Assembly (NCBI GenBank): GCA_017311315.1
Contig: CM029658.1
Span: forward strand, 28,320,629-28,384,628
Length of the DNA: 64,000 nt
Direction: 5' to 3'
Source of the DNA: Dendrocalamus latiflorus
Lineage: Eukaryota > Streptophyta > Magnoliopsida > Poales > Poaceae
The translations under genes were made by a program, and so were the position numbers. The notes under the pieces are model-generated. The model did not search any database. It saw nothing but the letters and a program-made list of their open reading frames with translations, and had not been told where the DNA came from. Below are positions 1-11,381 of this stretch, one piece after another; positions within the stretch are counted from its first letter, which is position 1; every line of letters begins with the position of its first letter.

Positions 1-1080
1 TTAGAGGGGTGAATAATTGTATCCGTGAAGGTAGACTTGGCCTTGAATGAAGCATATATATCAGTAGGCAGAAAGAGCTCAAGCCTCAACATTGGTTAGC
101 AATGTCCATGGCAAGAGCAGCGCCACACCTCTCTGTACATCGGTTATAGGCTTGGTAGGCATCGAGAAGTTAACAAAGAGATGAGTTCTTTGCAGTTCAA
201 GATCCAGCATGCCGAACTTCTTTTACCATTTTTTTGGTAACCACCTGAAATTTTTCCATGCCTATATACTTTTTTACCTTAATTTTATGCATGCACATCT
301 TTTGATAATTTATTTGCTGCCTTTTTTTTTTGTTAATGTAAGCCCGTTTGCGGTCTAATTCCCCGGCAACGGCTAGAGAGACCCGACGTCGCCCAGCCCC
401 GGATCGGACCGCTCCCGAAGTTCGATTACATAGCTTTATCATCATACTGTATGCGGGGATTGACCGACCTGGAGCACCGGCTTGTTGTCCTGTCCGAGTG
501 AGTGACTCTGTGCTCAAAGAGTCGGAAACACCTGAAAAAAATTTCTGTGCTCACACAACGTAAAAATGTTTTTTCACGCTCATGATAGAATCAATGGTTA
601 GCTCTCAGTAATTTCAAGTTTCGAAGTATGGAACATGTAGAACAAAAACTGATATCAGGTTCAGAACAAAAACAGCATTAGCCGAACTTTTGATGAAACA
701 TTGGCAGACACATAATTCTACAGTCAGAAGAGCTTTCCAATAGAGGATGTTGTTAAGACCTAAAGAAGGCTATAGGCTTTAGTGGGAATTGGTGTTCAGA
801 AAGTCTTGTAGCTCGAAGTCAATTCTGCTTACCAGTTCCGATTCCTGAGATCTCGAGTGTACAAGAAAAATTGATGTGCGATAAACGAGGTAACTGCATT
901 GGACATGGAGAAATGAACAATGAGTGGAGGTAACTGCATTGGACATGGAGAAATGAACAATGAGTGATGGCACATCTTTTTGTCTTTGTGTAAGAAACGC
1001 GCCTTCTCTTTGCTTTCTCATGATATATTTTGCAAGTTTCACCTTTGCTTTTTGAAACTCAAACTCTGAAGGGTGCAGCT
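1..1080 (+). repeat. Local duplicated block, copy 1 (exon-like relics)
   Basis: Positions 1-560 match 32,733-33,230 and 39,093-39,560, and 560-1,080 match 39,600-40,080. The block holds two exon-like pieces. The first ends near 181 at a site that is GTGAGT in the other two copies but ATGAGT here, so the putative donor is lost. The second ends near 499 before GTGAGT. No long reading frame runs through either piece and I do not recognise a protein. It is probably a relic of a gene or non-coding transcript amplified with the neighbouring F-box genes. Confidence 0.6.
887..966. repeat. 40-bp perfect tandem duplication
   Basis: The unit starting GAGGTAACTGCATTGGACAT occurs at 887-926 and again at 927-966. 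The paralogous block near 39,885 has a single copy, so this is a duplication specific to copy 1. Confidence 0.9.
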
Positions 1081-2259
1081 ATCGGACCTTGTCAGGGATA
1101 AACGTATCTTTTTTTTTTTTACAATCTGCTAATCACAGCAAGCACACAAAGAGAAAAAAACTCTCTTAGGTACTGTAGCAAATATCCAATTATATGGTGT
1201 AATTAACTAAACAATCAACTCACTGCATGTAGTGTTTATATATATGACATACGGTTCAACTACTAGATAAAAAATCAAGTGATACATGCATCAATGACCA
1301 ATTCGGACTAAGCACAAGTCTTCAGTATGCATGTAGTGAGTAGCCTCACGTGATGGATATGTATGTATGGTCTGATGGATAAAGTCGATGGCCATGAGAA
1401 GCAAGCACGAAAAAGATCAATGAAACTTTTCCGTGCTTATGCTAGAGAAAAGACTAGAAAAGGTAACCTTTCTTTCTTGACTTGATGTGACCAGTTGATG
1501 TGATGAAAAGGCGGCGTTCCTGCTTTGTATGCAAAGACGCACCCCCAAAAGATTGTTGTCATGCGGCCGACACATGGCAGCACTATTAGCAATTAGCGAT
1601 GCAGAATTTTTCCATGGGAGCGAGCGTGGGCCTTGACGCTCCGATCAAAGAACTGAACGATGAATTCAATGACAATGAACCGATCTGCTGTGATTTCTTT
1701 CTGTGCGTGAGACGGCGATTGAGGAAACCAAGATGACAAGATGAGGACGACACAAAGAAAAACGCACCGCTGGAATTTCTCCGAATAGATCTTTTATTTC
1801 TGAATCATGGTAGCTATAAAGTGCCCTCCTGGTACACGAAACCCTTCCTAACACGGGTTTTCTAAAATTTCAACTTTTCAACTTGTTATGTATCGAAGCC
1901 TCCAGGACCGCACCTCCCGTAGCTTCTCCACGCATCATCCACCATGTGTCGTAGCCTCCGGACCGCACCTCCATAGCTCCAACACGTACCATCCATCTCT
2001 GATCTCCATGCGCTCCAAGCATGAGCCCCGACCATCTCATGACATCCTTGACCGTCTGAACCTCGGATCACCCATCTTAGTCTCAGTCCAACTCATCACC
2101 GACCATAATCGCCTCTATGCTCAACCTACACATGCAAAGACCAAAGAACATTTTCCCGACACAAGTTCGCCAAAACTTGACCAACATCAATCCACACACG
2201 CGCCACACATCTCAGGTAACAATAAGTAATGTTGTCAATTATTCATCATCCATTAACCA
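1081..2259. other. Unassigned intergenic stretch
   Basis: No convincing gene is visible. There is a poly-T tract near 1,110-1,120. A short open frame at 1,888-2,229 is Ser/His/Pro-rich with repeated CGCACCTCC-like words and looks like LTR-type low-complexity sequence rather than a gene. Confidence 0.4.
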
Positions 2260-2706
2260 TTGTCAATGATTCATCACCAAAATATTCTAAACCTGGCCAC
2301 ATTGTCTAACAACCCATCTCCCGTTGTGGGCCACCACCACTACCACGCATCCCTGCTTGATGGCCATAGCCTCGTCTTCATTCCCTCCTCGCCGAAGCTT
2401 GCCATCGACAATCGCCACTTCTCCCTTGACTTTGTCCCTGGTAGAGGCAGCAGTAGGGCATGGGACCTCATCGCCAGCCTCGGCAACCTCCTCCTCCTCA
2501 CCAAGAAGATGACCAGGTGGAGACGCCACTACTCCCCCAACCTCCTAGTCTACGAGCCGGTCACACGGCGATACAAACTGATCCCTAGTCTGCAGCAAAT
2601 GAAGCACCATCATTGCCTTGGCATATACCTCTATGATGACGAGAACATCGTAATTAAGGACATAGTCTTATTTCCAAAAGTTAAGAAAAACTTTGACAAA
2701 ATATAG
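2260..2706 (+). pseudogene. F-box protein pseudogene (C-terminal associated region)
   Basis: The frame at 2,260-2,706 reads through a region typical of a large grass F-box family: a VVGHHHYHASLLDG stretch, FIPSSPKLA, FSLDFVPGRG, then LIASLGNLLLL and LLVYEPVTRRYKLIP. In intact members this lies after an N-terminal F-box, and the protein acts as the substrate adaptor of an SCF ubiquitin ligase. Here the F-box and start are missing and the frame stops after about 148 codons, so this is a remnant. A second copy at 40,342-40,806 shares the segment from GHYH to FVPGRG almost word for word. Family assignment rests on recalled motifs; no search was run. Confidence 0.65.
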
Positions 2707-3420
2707 CATATTACTATTTTTACTCATCACTCCTAATTCTTGACTTATCTATACTTCTCTTATATTTTTTACTTTGTTACTAACTCTTTCTCCTGTTTAA
2801 AACTATAGATGGCCGGATCGTCTGACCAAGGCCCGTGGGATTTCTTCTCCCGTGGTGAGGGTGACGAGGAGTTTGCGGACATACTCCGCAAGGTTATGCC
2901 CAGTGCCAACTCGAACTTTGAGACCCCATTTAAGGACTAGTGTGTGAAAGAGTGTTCGACGCCCTAGTCCACCAATCACCGTCGACATACAGCAGCGGAC
3001 GTAGCCTCTCCCATCCTCACTCCTACTCCCGGTCGCCTACCTATAGTCATAGTTGCTCCTGTTCTCGCTCTCCAGGCAACTGCATAGCTTGTCGTGGCCA
3101 TACCTTCATGGAGGAGTAGGTAGGTCTAGTTTCAGGATAGCTAGCAGTGGTTACTAGGGTAGTCTTCTAGGTTTCAAGCACTTTGCCCCCTCATATCAGT
3201 CGAGTAGGCGTTGTGATATTTTAGTGTGGTGTCATGGTTTAGCATGGCCTATATGCTATGAACTAGTAGTCATGTAGCACTTAACCCTACCATTAATGCT
3301 ATGTGGTAACCTTAGGCATTGTATTGTATTTCTTTATTTCTCTTGTTTTGTTGGTTATTTTGTTGTGTTCTTAGAGGGCTAAGTGAACCCACATATATAT
3401 AGCCATTAGTTCTAAATCAG
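2707..3420 (+). other. Decayed sequence upstream of a gypsy gag relic
   Basis: A 43-codon open frame starts at 2,809 (MAGSSDQGPWDFF) and stops at 2,940. It is followed by AT-rich sequence. It may be the leader and start of the gypsy relic that follows, but this is not certain. Nothing else is recognisable. Confidence 0.3.
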
Positions 3421-4110
3421 ATTATTCTCTCAAATGGTAGAAGAAGAAGGACAAGCAAAGGAGCTGAAGGGCAACAAGGGCAAGCAAAAGAAGAAAATAC
3501 TAAAGAAAAAGCAGAAGAGGTAGTTGAACCAACAAGGCATGCTATCTCTTAGACTGAATTCAAGGCTGCCTGTAGAACAAACTTTGTACTGGCTGGCATC
3601 ATGCGAATGAAGAAGAACGAATTCAAAAAACTAAAGTAGGGCATATGTCAGTCAATGATTACCTCACCAAGTTCAATCAATTGGCTTACTACACTCCTGA
3701 AGATGTAGCTAATGAGGAAGAAAAGATTGATCGCTTCCTAAAATGTATGCACGAAGAGCTGAGGGTGTAGCTGATAATTCAAGATTTTCCTAGTTTCCCC
3801 ACTTGGTCAACAAAGCTCTCATTCTGGAAAATGAGAGGATGAACATGGAGGCAAACCACAAGTGCACGATGGCAGCCCAAAGGCCACAAGAAAGTTAGCC
3901 TCAGAAACCAGCATTCCACAGAAATCCATCCTTCAAGCAAGCGGAAGCCACACCACCAAAACCTCCAGCTCCATGTCAAGTGGTAGTGTACTTCGTACCC
4001 CTCGTCCCACAAGTCAACACCCTGCAACCAACCTGATAGCCAATCTCCATTGTTTCAGCTTTGGAGAAAAATGGCACTTTGCTAACCATGGCTCGCACCG
4101 CCAAGTTTCA
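3421..4110 (+). pseudogene. Ty3/gypsy gag relic
   Basis: Shifting between frames, the sequence encodes a gag-like region: a Lys-rich stretch (3,430-3,530), then MSVNDYLTKFNQLAYYTPED and EEEKIDRFLKCMHEELR (about 3,645-3,770), then LVNKALILENERM. At about 4,048-4,100 there is a decayed zinc knuckle, CFSFGEKWHFANHG, in which the second and third cysteines of CX2CX4HX4C are replaced. Several stops interrupt it. Gag of Ty3/gypsy elements forms the virus-like particle that packages the element RNA. The relic joins directly to LTR-type sequence, so protease, reverse transcriptase and integrase are gone. Confidence 0.6.
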
Positions 4111-4139
4111 CCAGTGAAGTTCAACTTGAGAACCACTCC

Positions 4140-6090
4140 CCTATCTTCGGCTATAATGCCTCCGTGCATCTTCCCCTCGCTACCAATCGCCTCCCCCACC
4201 CACCCCCCACTCCAAATGCCACTAAACGCCTCTCATGCCCCTTCTTCATCTTCATCCAATTGAGCCCCTGCTGACGTTGTTTTTCTATGACGCACTGCTG
4301 CCCAATTCAAGCCGCTTGGAGCACCACAAGGAAGCCCAGACACCACCCTGGACGACACCGACCCTCTTCATCCCCTCTAGTGAGCTACCCCCGTTGCCCT
4401 CCTCTCCACCACCATGGTCCATGCTGCCAGCCAACTTCACGCTTCCCTGAGCCCAACCATCACCTCCGGTAGTCCCCTTCAGTCCCGAGATGCTCCCCTA
4501 GCACGTAATTGAATTTTGGTGCCACCGGTCATTGTGGCACCATGCACCCGTGCGCCACAATCACCTAGCTCACCGTCAGTCACCTCGTGCATCAAATTAG
4601 GCCACAACACCTCGCCTCTAGGTGTGGTTTGGCATGGGCAATCTATTTGTGCCCTACTCACCAGTCGTCGTGTCTCCCTTCACCGGTGACGAGCTGTGCT
4701 CGCCTTGGCGGGAAGGGGAAGCACGGTAGTGATAGTTTAGGATTAAATCAAATCTTGTTTAGTGTTAATGACCAGAGTTAAGTTTGTTAACCCCTCACTA
4801 ATGTGTGGGGCCCCTTGCATTAAGTTATCGGTTAACTCTATGACATGTGGGACCCGCCCTATTTACAATCCTGTTTAAACTAGTTAAATGATTAAGAGCC
4901 ATTGATAAGTGGGCCTATTTCACTGTTCTCTACATTGATTGGCCTGACCTGTCATCCCCTGAGCCCTTTTCTTTAGAAAATTAATTCAAAAAGGAATTTA
5001 AAATCCATGGGGCCCACCTGTCAGTCTCTGTGATCTTTTCCAGTTAACTTAATGGTAACCATACTAGCTATAGGTTGTATTTAAATATCATGCTTAGTCT
5101 TACTTAAATAATGGAGCATTAAATTGCCCTATCACCATCTTTCAATCATAAAACTAGGTTTGGGCAGCCATGGAGGGAAATGACTAGTATCTCGAGATAA
5201 CTTTGTTTTATGCTCTCAAACCCTAAAACTTGCTTTACATATCTGGACGGATAGTAAGAGTGGTTGGTGCGAATGTAGCACAAAAAAATTATGGTTTGTG
5301 GTAACACCACCCAGATAACTGTAAGAACCAAATCCTGTTATGACATCCTAGGTGGATGTAACCCGGTAATGATAAATGGGTAGATGTAACCCTAGCATCA
5401 AAAGCTAGCATATGGTAGATAGAACCATATAATAAGTGGATGAAACATGCATTGTTATTAATATTGCACACTTTTACTCTCTTTAATAAAAAATATGGTT
5501 TGGTTAAAATGCTAAGTCATACGAACTTCTATCTTATTGTAGTTTTTAACTAATGCTTTTTGTAAATAAAAAATCCTGAGCCTACCTTTGTTGAACGTTG
5601 CATATATAATACTGTATTCTGTGTGTTGGCTCACGGAGCACCATTGTTTGTGCTCACCCTCGTTCACAGAGCACCATTGTTTATGCTCACCCTCGCTCAC
5701 TAAATACCTCAGAACCTATGGATCAAAGTCACTACGTGTACTACGACACCTCAGGAGTTGATGGAGAAGATGGAGGAGATCATGATAGTCTCTAGTAGTA
5801 TAAGCTCTTACCCCCGATCAGTCTCTTGCCTATGGTGAGATGTGCTCTCCCATTTTGCTATCACTTCTACTTCTACTTTATGTAATGTATCCATTTGGCC
5901 TTATCAAACCTTTTGTAAACTTGATCCAATATGGTCTATTTAAATTCTAATATATAATATTAGTGTATGTTATGGTTCTCATTATATATGATATTTTTCA
6001 GTGATGTATCTGTAAGCACTATCTACCGATCCAGGGAATAGTGCAGTGGTTCTACATAGGATTCTAGATTAGCTAAATCCGGGGGCGACA
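4140..6090 (+). mobile_element. Partial gypsy LTR, same family as the 33,809 solo LTR
   Basis: The 3' part aligns with the solo LTR at 33,809-38,080. Shared landmarks are TCTGGACGGAT followed by GTAAGAGTG (5,241 and 36,857), AAAGCTAGCATA, ATGTATCTGTAA followed by CACTATCTA, and GGGAATAGTG near the end. Both finish in CGACA (6,090 and 38,080). The LTR start is missing, so a deletion appears to have fused the gag relic to the LTR interior. Divergence from the solo LTR is high, so this is an old copy. Confidence 0.55.
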
Positions 6091-6372
6091 GAGGGTATCA
6101 CAATGTGTTTGCTGATAAAAGCATCAAAACTACGAGATAGAGGAACCTAAGATAATAATAACCGTTACAGTATGTTCATAGTAGAGTGTCACATACTTGG
6201 GAGGCATCGGCAATTCAATCATCTTTGGATATAACTTTGCTATGTGTGTCTAGTTTCTCATACACATGCAACTCAAAGGTTAGGTAATTTAGTTTTATGT
6301 CCCATGTTCCTAAAATCCTTCATTCAAATTGTATAGTTTTTTTTGTAAATAAGTCATCTATGTTCTCACTTA
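6091..6372. other. Unassigned flank
   Basis: AT-rich sequence with no gene visible. It ends in the TTA that forms the left target duplication of the split Tourist-like MITE. Confidence 0.4.
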
Positions 6373-6380
6373 GGGCACTC

Positions 6381-8361
6381 TGTAACGCCCCCGTTTCCAG
6401 GGGCGCGTACGGACACGGCATTTCGCAACTATTCACGCATGAACAGTTATGTAGTGTCGCGTAAGAGTATACCATTTCATGCTTACAACAAAAGTCCAGC
6501 ATATATTTCAAATACGGAATAACATCCAGTTTTCAACAGCGGGGCGTGCAAGCCCAAAGTATATTTACATTACAAAAGCTCCAAGATCCGCTTGAGCGCG
6601 GCCAAGACCTAAAGCCACGGGTCCTCGTCGAAGAAGCTATCCTCAGGGGCGTCCTTGACGGGGAAACCTTCACCTTCGTCTTGATCCTCTAAAGAGGGGA
6701 TTAAGAAAGCCGTGAGCCAAACAACCGGCTCAGCAAGCCCCAAAGGGACTCTATCTTACTACATGCACGGATTAACAATGGAAGGGAGTATACTTGGTTT
6801 ATTAACTTTGAGTGGATGCAGTTTTATTTGCAAACATTTTGATAAAACGGACCCAAAACTACTCCTTAAGATCTCAGGGGTTTTCATGAAGAGTTAATTA
6901 ACCAACTAGTCAAATTAAAGCATTTACAAATCTACTTAAGCTTCGCTGCTGGAATCACCCAAGTGACACAGCTCCATTAACCGGGAGCACGGCGTATTCG
7001 AATACCATTATTTTGACTCTGCAGAGTTTGCTCAGCTTTACCCACACGATTTCTTAACTTCCGCATCCGGGTTAAGAAAGCTAGGTCGTTTCACTGCTCA
7101 ATTCTTTATATAGGCTCTACCCGGTAGAATCCACTCGGGTCTGGCACAAGAAAACAAGAAAATAAACGTCCGCTTCGAGTGAACTCTACCGTTGTTAGGC
7201 ACCCGCAGCACGGCTTGCCTAACCTTGTTACTCATCCACCTACTTCTCAACACCTGTAGAGTTTCAATCGAGTTGAGCAGCTACTAAACTAGTGTTGACA
7301 AGTCAACTCCTGTGGTTGAGCGGTCACCATGTCATTTGCTCAGCGTAAGGGTTTAGTCCTTACATTTTTCCCTCAGGGGCCCGCAACCCCTACCAGGTCC
7401 GCGACCTTACAACCTAGGGTAAGAGGTGGGCGAAGACCATCTCGCGGCTCCTTCCCCAACCCTTACCCTAATCTGCACGCCGACAATCACCGCCCTAGGG
7501 CACGGTGTCCCATACCACCCTGTCCTAGAGTCGGGTTTTCCAGATTCTATTGGCCCGCAGCCACAACCTTATTAGTGTAAAGACTTGCATGATAATAATA
7601 ACCTACAATTATCTAGATTAACAGATAATTATTTCTAGGGTTACAAAGACATGGCTACAAATTTAACAAGGCATTTATCGGTGGTAGGTTTAACTACATA
7701 ACATGTCATTCTAAACATTTTACTTTACTTTGAACTAACATTTTAGAACTAGCTTAATGCAAGTAGCATAATAACATAATTAAATGGCATGGGATACAAC
7801 ATGATCAAAGGATTTGGGACTTGCCGATAATCTGGACGATCTCGGCTAGCTCGAACGTAGAAGCACCTGGATCCTGAGACTGCGCTTGAACTTCCGGGAT
7901 CTCCGAAACTAGCACAAACACATGAAATAACATAAGTCCGGCTTGAGCCTAATCAAGCGAGGAAAAACAATCTATTAAAAAGGAGTAAAATGCATAAATC
8001 CTCAAATGGGGAATTTTAGAAATTATCTGCGATGAATTTGGGGGAGTGGAGGTCAAAAATGGGTCAGGACATTATTTGGAGCAAAGTGGTGAAATTTGGG
8101 AATTTTTAGGATTTTCTGTGATTTTCTAGGATTTATTTGGATTTCTCTGGATTTTGGAAATTAATAAAGCCTGGGAAAATGCTTTGAACAGTAACCGGCC
8201 CAGCTCCTTTGCTACAGTGTGGCCCGCACTGTGCAGCCCGCGAGGCCGATGGCCAGCGCGGCCCACGGCGACGCACTCCGCGCGGCCCGACAGGCCGGCG
8301 CGTGGCCCGCACGCGCGCGCACGCTCGGGGCGAAGCAGGCTGGGGCTCAGCCCACTCCCGC
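6381..8361 (-). repeat. Truncated 3' LTR of the gypsy element
   Basis: It aligns with 11,382-13,353 almost base for base apart from small indels. Identity stops at 8,361, inside CCCACTCCCGC, where reverse-transcriptase coding sequence begins abruptly. Confidence 0.9.
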
Positions 8362-9350
8362 TGGGTTGGGTAGAATCAAGACTGACGTTGTTGTCAACTT
8401 GGTCTTCAGCAACTGAAAACTTTCCTCACATGCATCTGTCCAGGTGAATGGTCTGTCTTTCTTCAGTAGTTGAGTGAGCGAACGAGAAATTTGTGAGAAC
8501 CCTTCTATGAATCGGCGATAATAGCCCGCCAATCCAAGAAAGCTTCTCACTTCCGTCACTGTCTTGGGCTACTTCCATTCCATGACTGCGGCTATCTTTT
8601 CTGGATCAACCTTGACTCCATCTTCTGATATAATATGACCCAAGAAAGCAACTTCCTTCAGTTAAAAACTGCATTTGTCAAACTTGGCATACAACTGATG
8701 CTCTCTCTCAATTCAGTCAATGCCATGTGCAAATGCTCCTTGTGTTCTTCTTCATTATGGAAGTGAATCAGAATATCATCAATGAAGACTATCACGAATC
8801 GGTCCAATTGGTCCATATGCACTAGATTCATAAGATTCATGAAATAGGCTGGCACATTGGTTAAACCAAAGGGAACGTCCGTGAACTCATATAATCCATA
8901 TCTGGTGATAAAGGCGGTCTTCTCTCGATCCTGCTCTCGGATCTTGAGTCGTTGATAACCCGAGCGCAAGTCGATCTTGGAGAATACTTTGGCACCCTTG
9001 AGTTGATCAAACAATTCATCAATTCTGGGCAATGGGTACTTGTTCTTCATTGTGACAGCATTCAATTCTCTGTAATCTACACACATTTTTAACTCTCCAC
9101 TCTTCTTCTTCACAAACAAAACTGGTGCTGACCAAGGTGAAACACTTGGTCGAATGAATTCTTTTTCTTGCAATTCATTTAACTGTCTTTTGAGCTCTTT
9201 CAGTTCACTGGCTGACATTCTTTACTGATGCTTGGCAATTAGTTTTATGCCTGGAATCAACTCTATGGCAAGTTCTACTTGTCTGTCAGGGGGTCTGTCT
9301 GGCAGTTCTTCCGGAAACACATCTGGATATTCTTGTACTACTGGCACTTG
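8362..9350 (-). pseudogene. Gypsy pol relic (reverse transcriptase)
   Basis: Reading right to left: the pre-RT segment with YPDVFPEELPDRPPD (near 9,330), an in-frame stop near 9,223, then reverse transcriptase in two open pieces (8,658-9,218 and 8,362-8,559). Visible motifs are RPSVSPWSAPVLFVKKKSGE, YRELNAVT, KIDLRSGYQ and the catalytic FIDDIL at about 8,771-8,787. The thumb region VRSFLGLAGYYRRFI follows, after which the frame runs into LTR sequence. In a working element this enzyme copies element RNA to DNA in the particle. Frame breaks and the missing RNase H and integrase make it non-functional. Confidence 0.85.
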
Positions 9351-9909
9351 ATCAGGTGTAACTGCTAGCATGTCGATCATGCGCTTTCTTGCATCCTTCA
9401 ATACTTTTGTTTTTTTACTACCACTTTCTGATCCTCAGGGTTTACCAATGATACTGTTTTGATCTCACAATCTACCTTGCTTTTGTTCTTGGCTAGCCAG
9501 TTCATGCCCAAAATGGCATCTAACCCTTGCATATCTGGCTGCAGCAAATCTGCTTTAACCTCCTCTCGATTGACTTTGACTCCTCTTCACTTGTACATGT
9601 ATATCATCCTTGCGTGTGTGGTGCAGGTTCCTACTTAGACGAATTTGGTTGCACCAAGGTTATACATTTACATCTGGGTCCATTAGGGTAAATTTTTATT
9701 GCAACATGAACTTCTCATTCCTCATGCTTTACACAGACATTCTTCATACATTTTCATAGTCTTGCCACAAGCCTTAGTCAAAGTAATTTACATACAATCT
9801 ATTCAGTTCTTCCAACTAGCTTACAAAAAGGATAACCAAAAAGGACATTACTCCATTCCTTGTTCTTCATAGATCACTTTCTCCTGACTGTCTGCCGTGC
9901 TTTTCTTCT

Positions 9910-10824
9910 TCATGGCATTCCTCCGAATAGATCTGTTTCTTCCTCTATTCTAGTCTTCTTAGGGTAAGATTCTTCTTCTTCCATCGGTGGCAGGCGTGAT
10001 GTTGATGTCTGCCTCTTTGCTTGCTTTCTAGCTTCTTCTTTGGGCAAGGACCTCAGTGGGCATTGGTCACGATAATGCCCATCTTGTTCACAGTGAAAAC
10101 AAGCTGTTTGTGATGAAGGTGAAGGCTTCTTTCGTTTCATAACTTTCACGTAGCTTAACATCTCCTCTTCTATCTGGAGAGCTCGGTCGACTAGGCTTAA
10201 TAGGCTTGAAAACTTCATGGCCTGAAGGCGTTGTCTTATATTGGGTCGTAGGCCTTTCATAAAGTACTCCATCCTTTTGGCTTCAGTATCAATCTCTTGT
10301 TGAGCATACTGGGAAAACTGATGAAATTGTTGTAGATATGCTGTGATGGAGTTCTCTCCTTGTTGAAGATCAAGAAAATCCTGATATTTTTCAGTGATAA
10401 CTCCAGGAGAAATGCAGGCTTTACGAAATCTCTTCACAAAGTCTTCCCAGGTAATGTCTTCCTTATTTGGATGTATCCACTGGATAGCATTCCACCAAGT
10501 AATTACAGGCTTTGACAGCTGATAGGTGGCAAAAAGAACTTTCTCCTTATTTGTACATCGTATAGTATTCATTCTTCTCTCAACATCTTGTAACCAGTTA
10601 TCTGCATTCAGTGGTTCTGTTGCTGAGGGGAATTTAGGTGGTTGAGTTTGCAGGAAGGCTGTAAACTTCAATGCGGTTACACTTGATGCTGACATTGATT
10701 CTTCGGGTGATACCTTGACAATGAACTGTGGCAGTGATTCTCCTTACTGTTCTGACATCTGGACTTGATCTATGGCAGGTGCACCCTGCCTGTTGGTCTG
10801 ACCACTCTGCTGCGCTGGATCCAT
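9910..10824 (-). pseudogene. Gypsy gag with one nonsense codon
   Basis: Gag probably starts at the ATG at 10,824-10,822 (MDPAQQSGQ). It meets an in-frame TAA at 10,746-10,744 and is then open again down to 9,910. It contains the retrotransposon gag core (PPKFPSATEPLNADNW, then WWNAIQW, WEDFVKRF and YMEYF-like helices) and one CCHC knuckle, CFHCEQDGHYRDQC, near 10,080. The product would package the RNA genome. Apart from the stop the frame is well kept, so the element is not very old. The downstream ATG at 10,695 could give a 261-residue product. Confidence 0.85.
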
Positions 10825-11360
10825 CTGCCAATTGGGAATTTGAGGTCAGCTTTGCAGCGGCTTTGGGGAACAAGAGTAGATAAGTAAGACATTGAATTTC
10901 AAGGTAAGTATAGGGCGAATAAGGTAAGAACGAGAGCGAAAGGGGACAGGAGAAAGCTTTGAACACAGGGGGATTACTGATAATTAAGCAAACAACATAC
11001 AAGATAATGAACATAGATTTACAATATGCAAGTGGTACACAAACCACTTAGGGTTCATGATTACACCTGCTTTACATTACAAAAGTACCACTACAACTCG
11101 GGGTCAGTCTAGTCTAGCGAACAACGGCCACTCCTCGAACTGCCAAGAAACGAAATTTTGAAGCTAGACAAGTAAAGCAGTAAACATTTTGCAAAAGTAA
11201 AACTTAAGCAGAAATAAACTAAGATAGATAAGGTAGCAACAAGAGAGGAAAATACAGCAATAATACTTATAATTTTCGTAAACCCTTTTTATGGCTTAAA
11301 TTAAATTTTGCGATAAAATCGCTTCCTAGTCTGCCTTAGGTCTTAACCTACGGTCAAAGA

Positions 11361-11376
11361 GCCTGCTATGATACCA
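11361..11376 (-). other. Primer-binding site (initiator tRNA-Met)
   Basis: On the minus strand the sequence is TGGTATCATAGCAGGC, five bases inside the 5' LTR. It matches the usual TGGTATCAGAGC site complementary to initiator tRNA-Met with one change. It fixes the element's orientation. Confidence 0.85.
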
Positions 11377-11381
11377 CTTCT

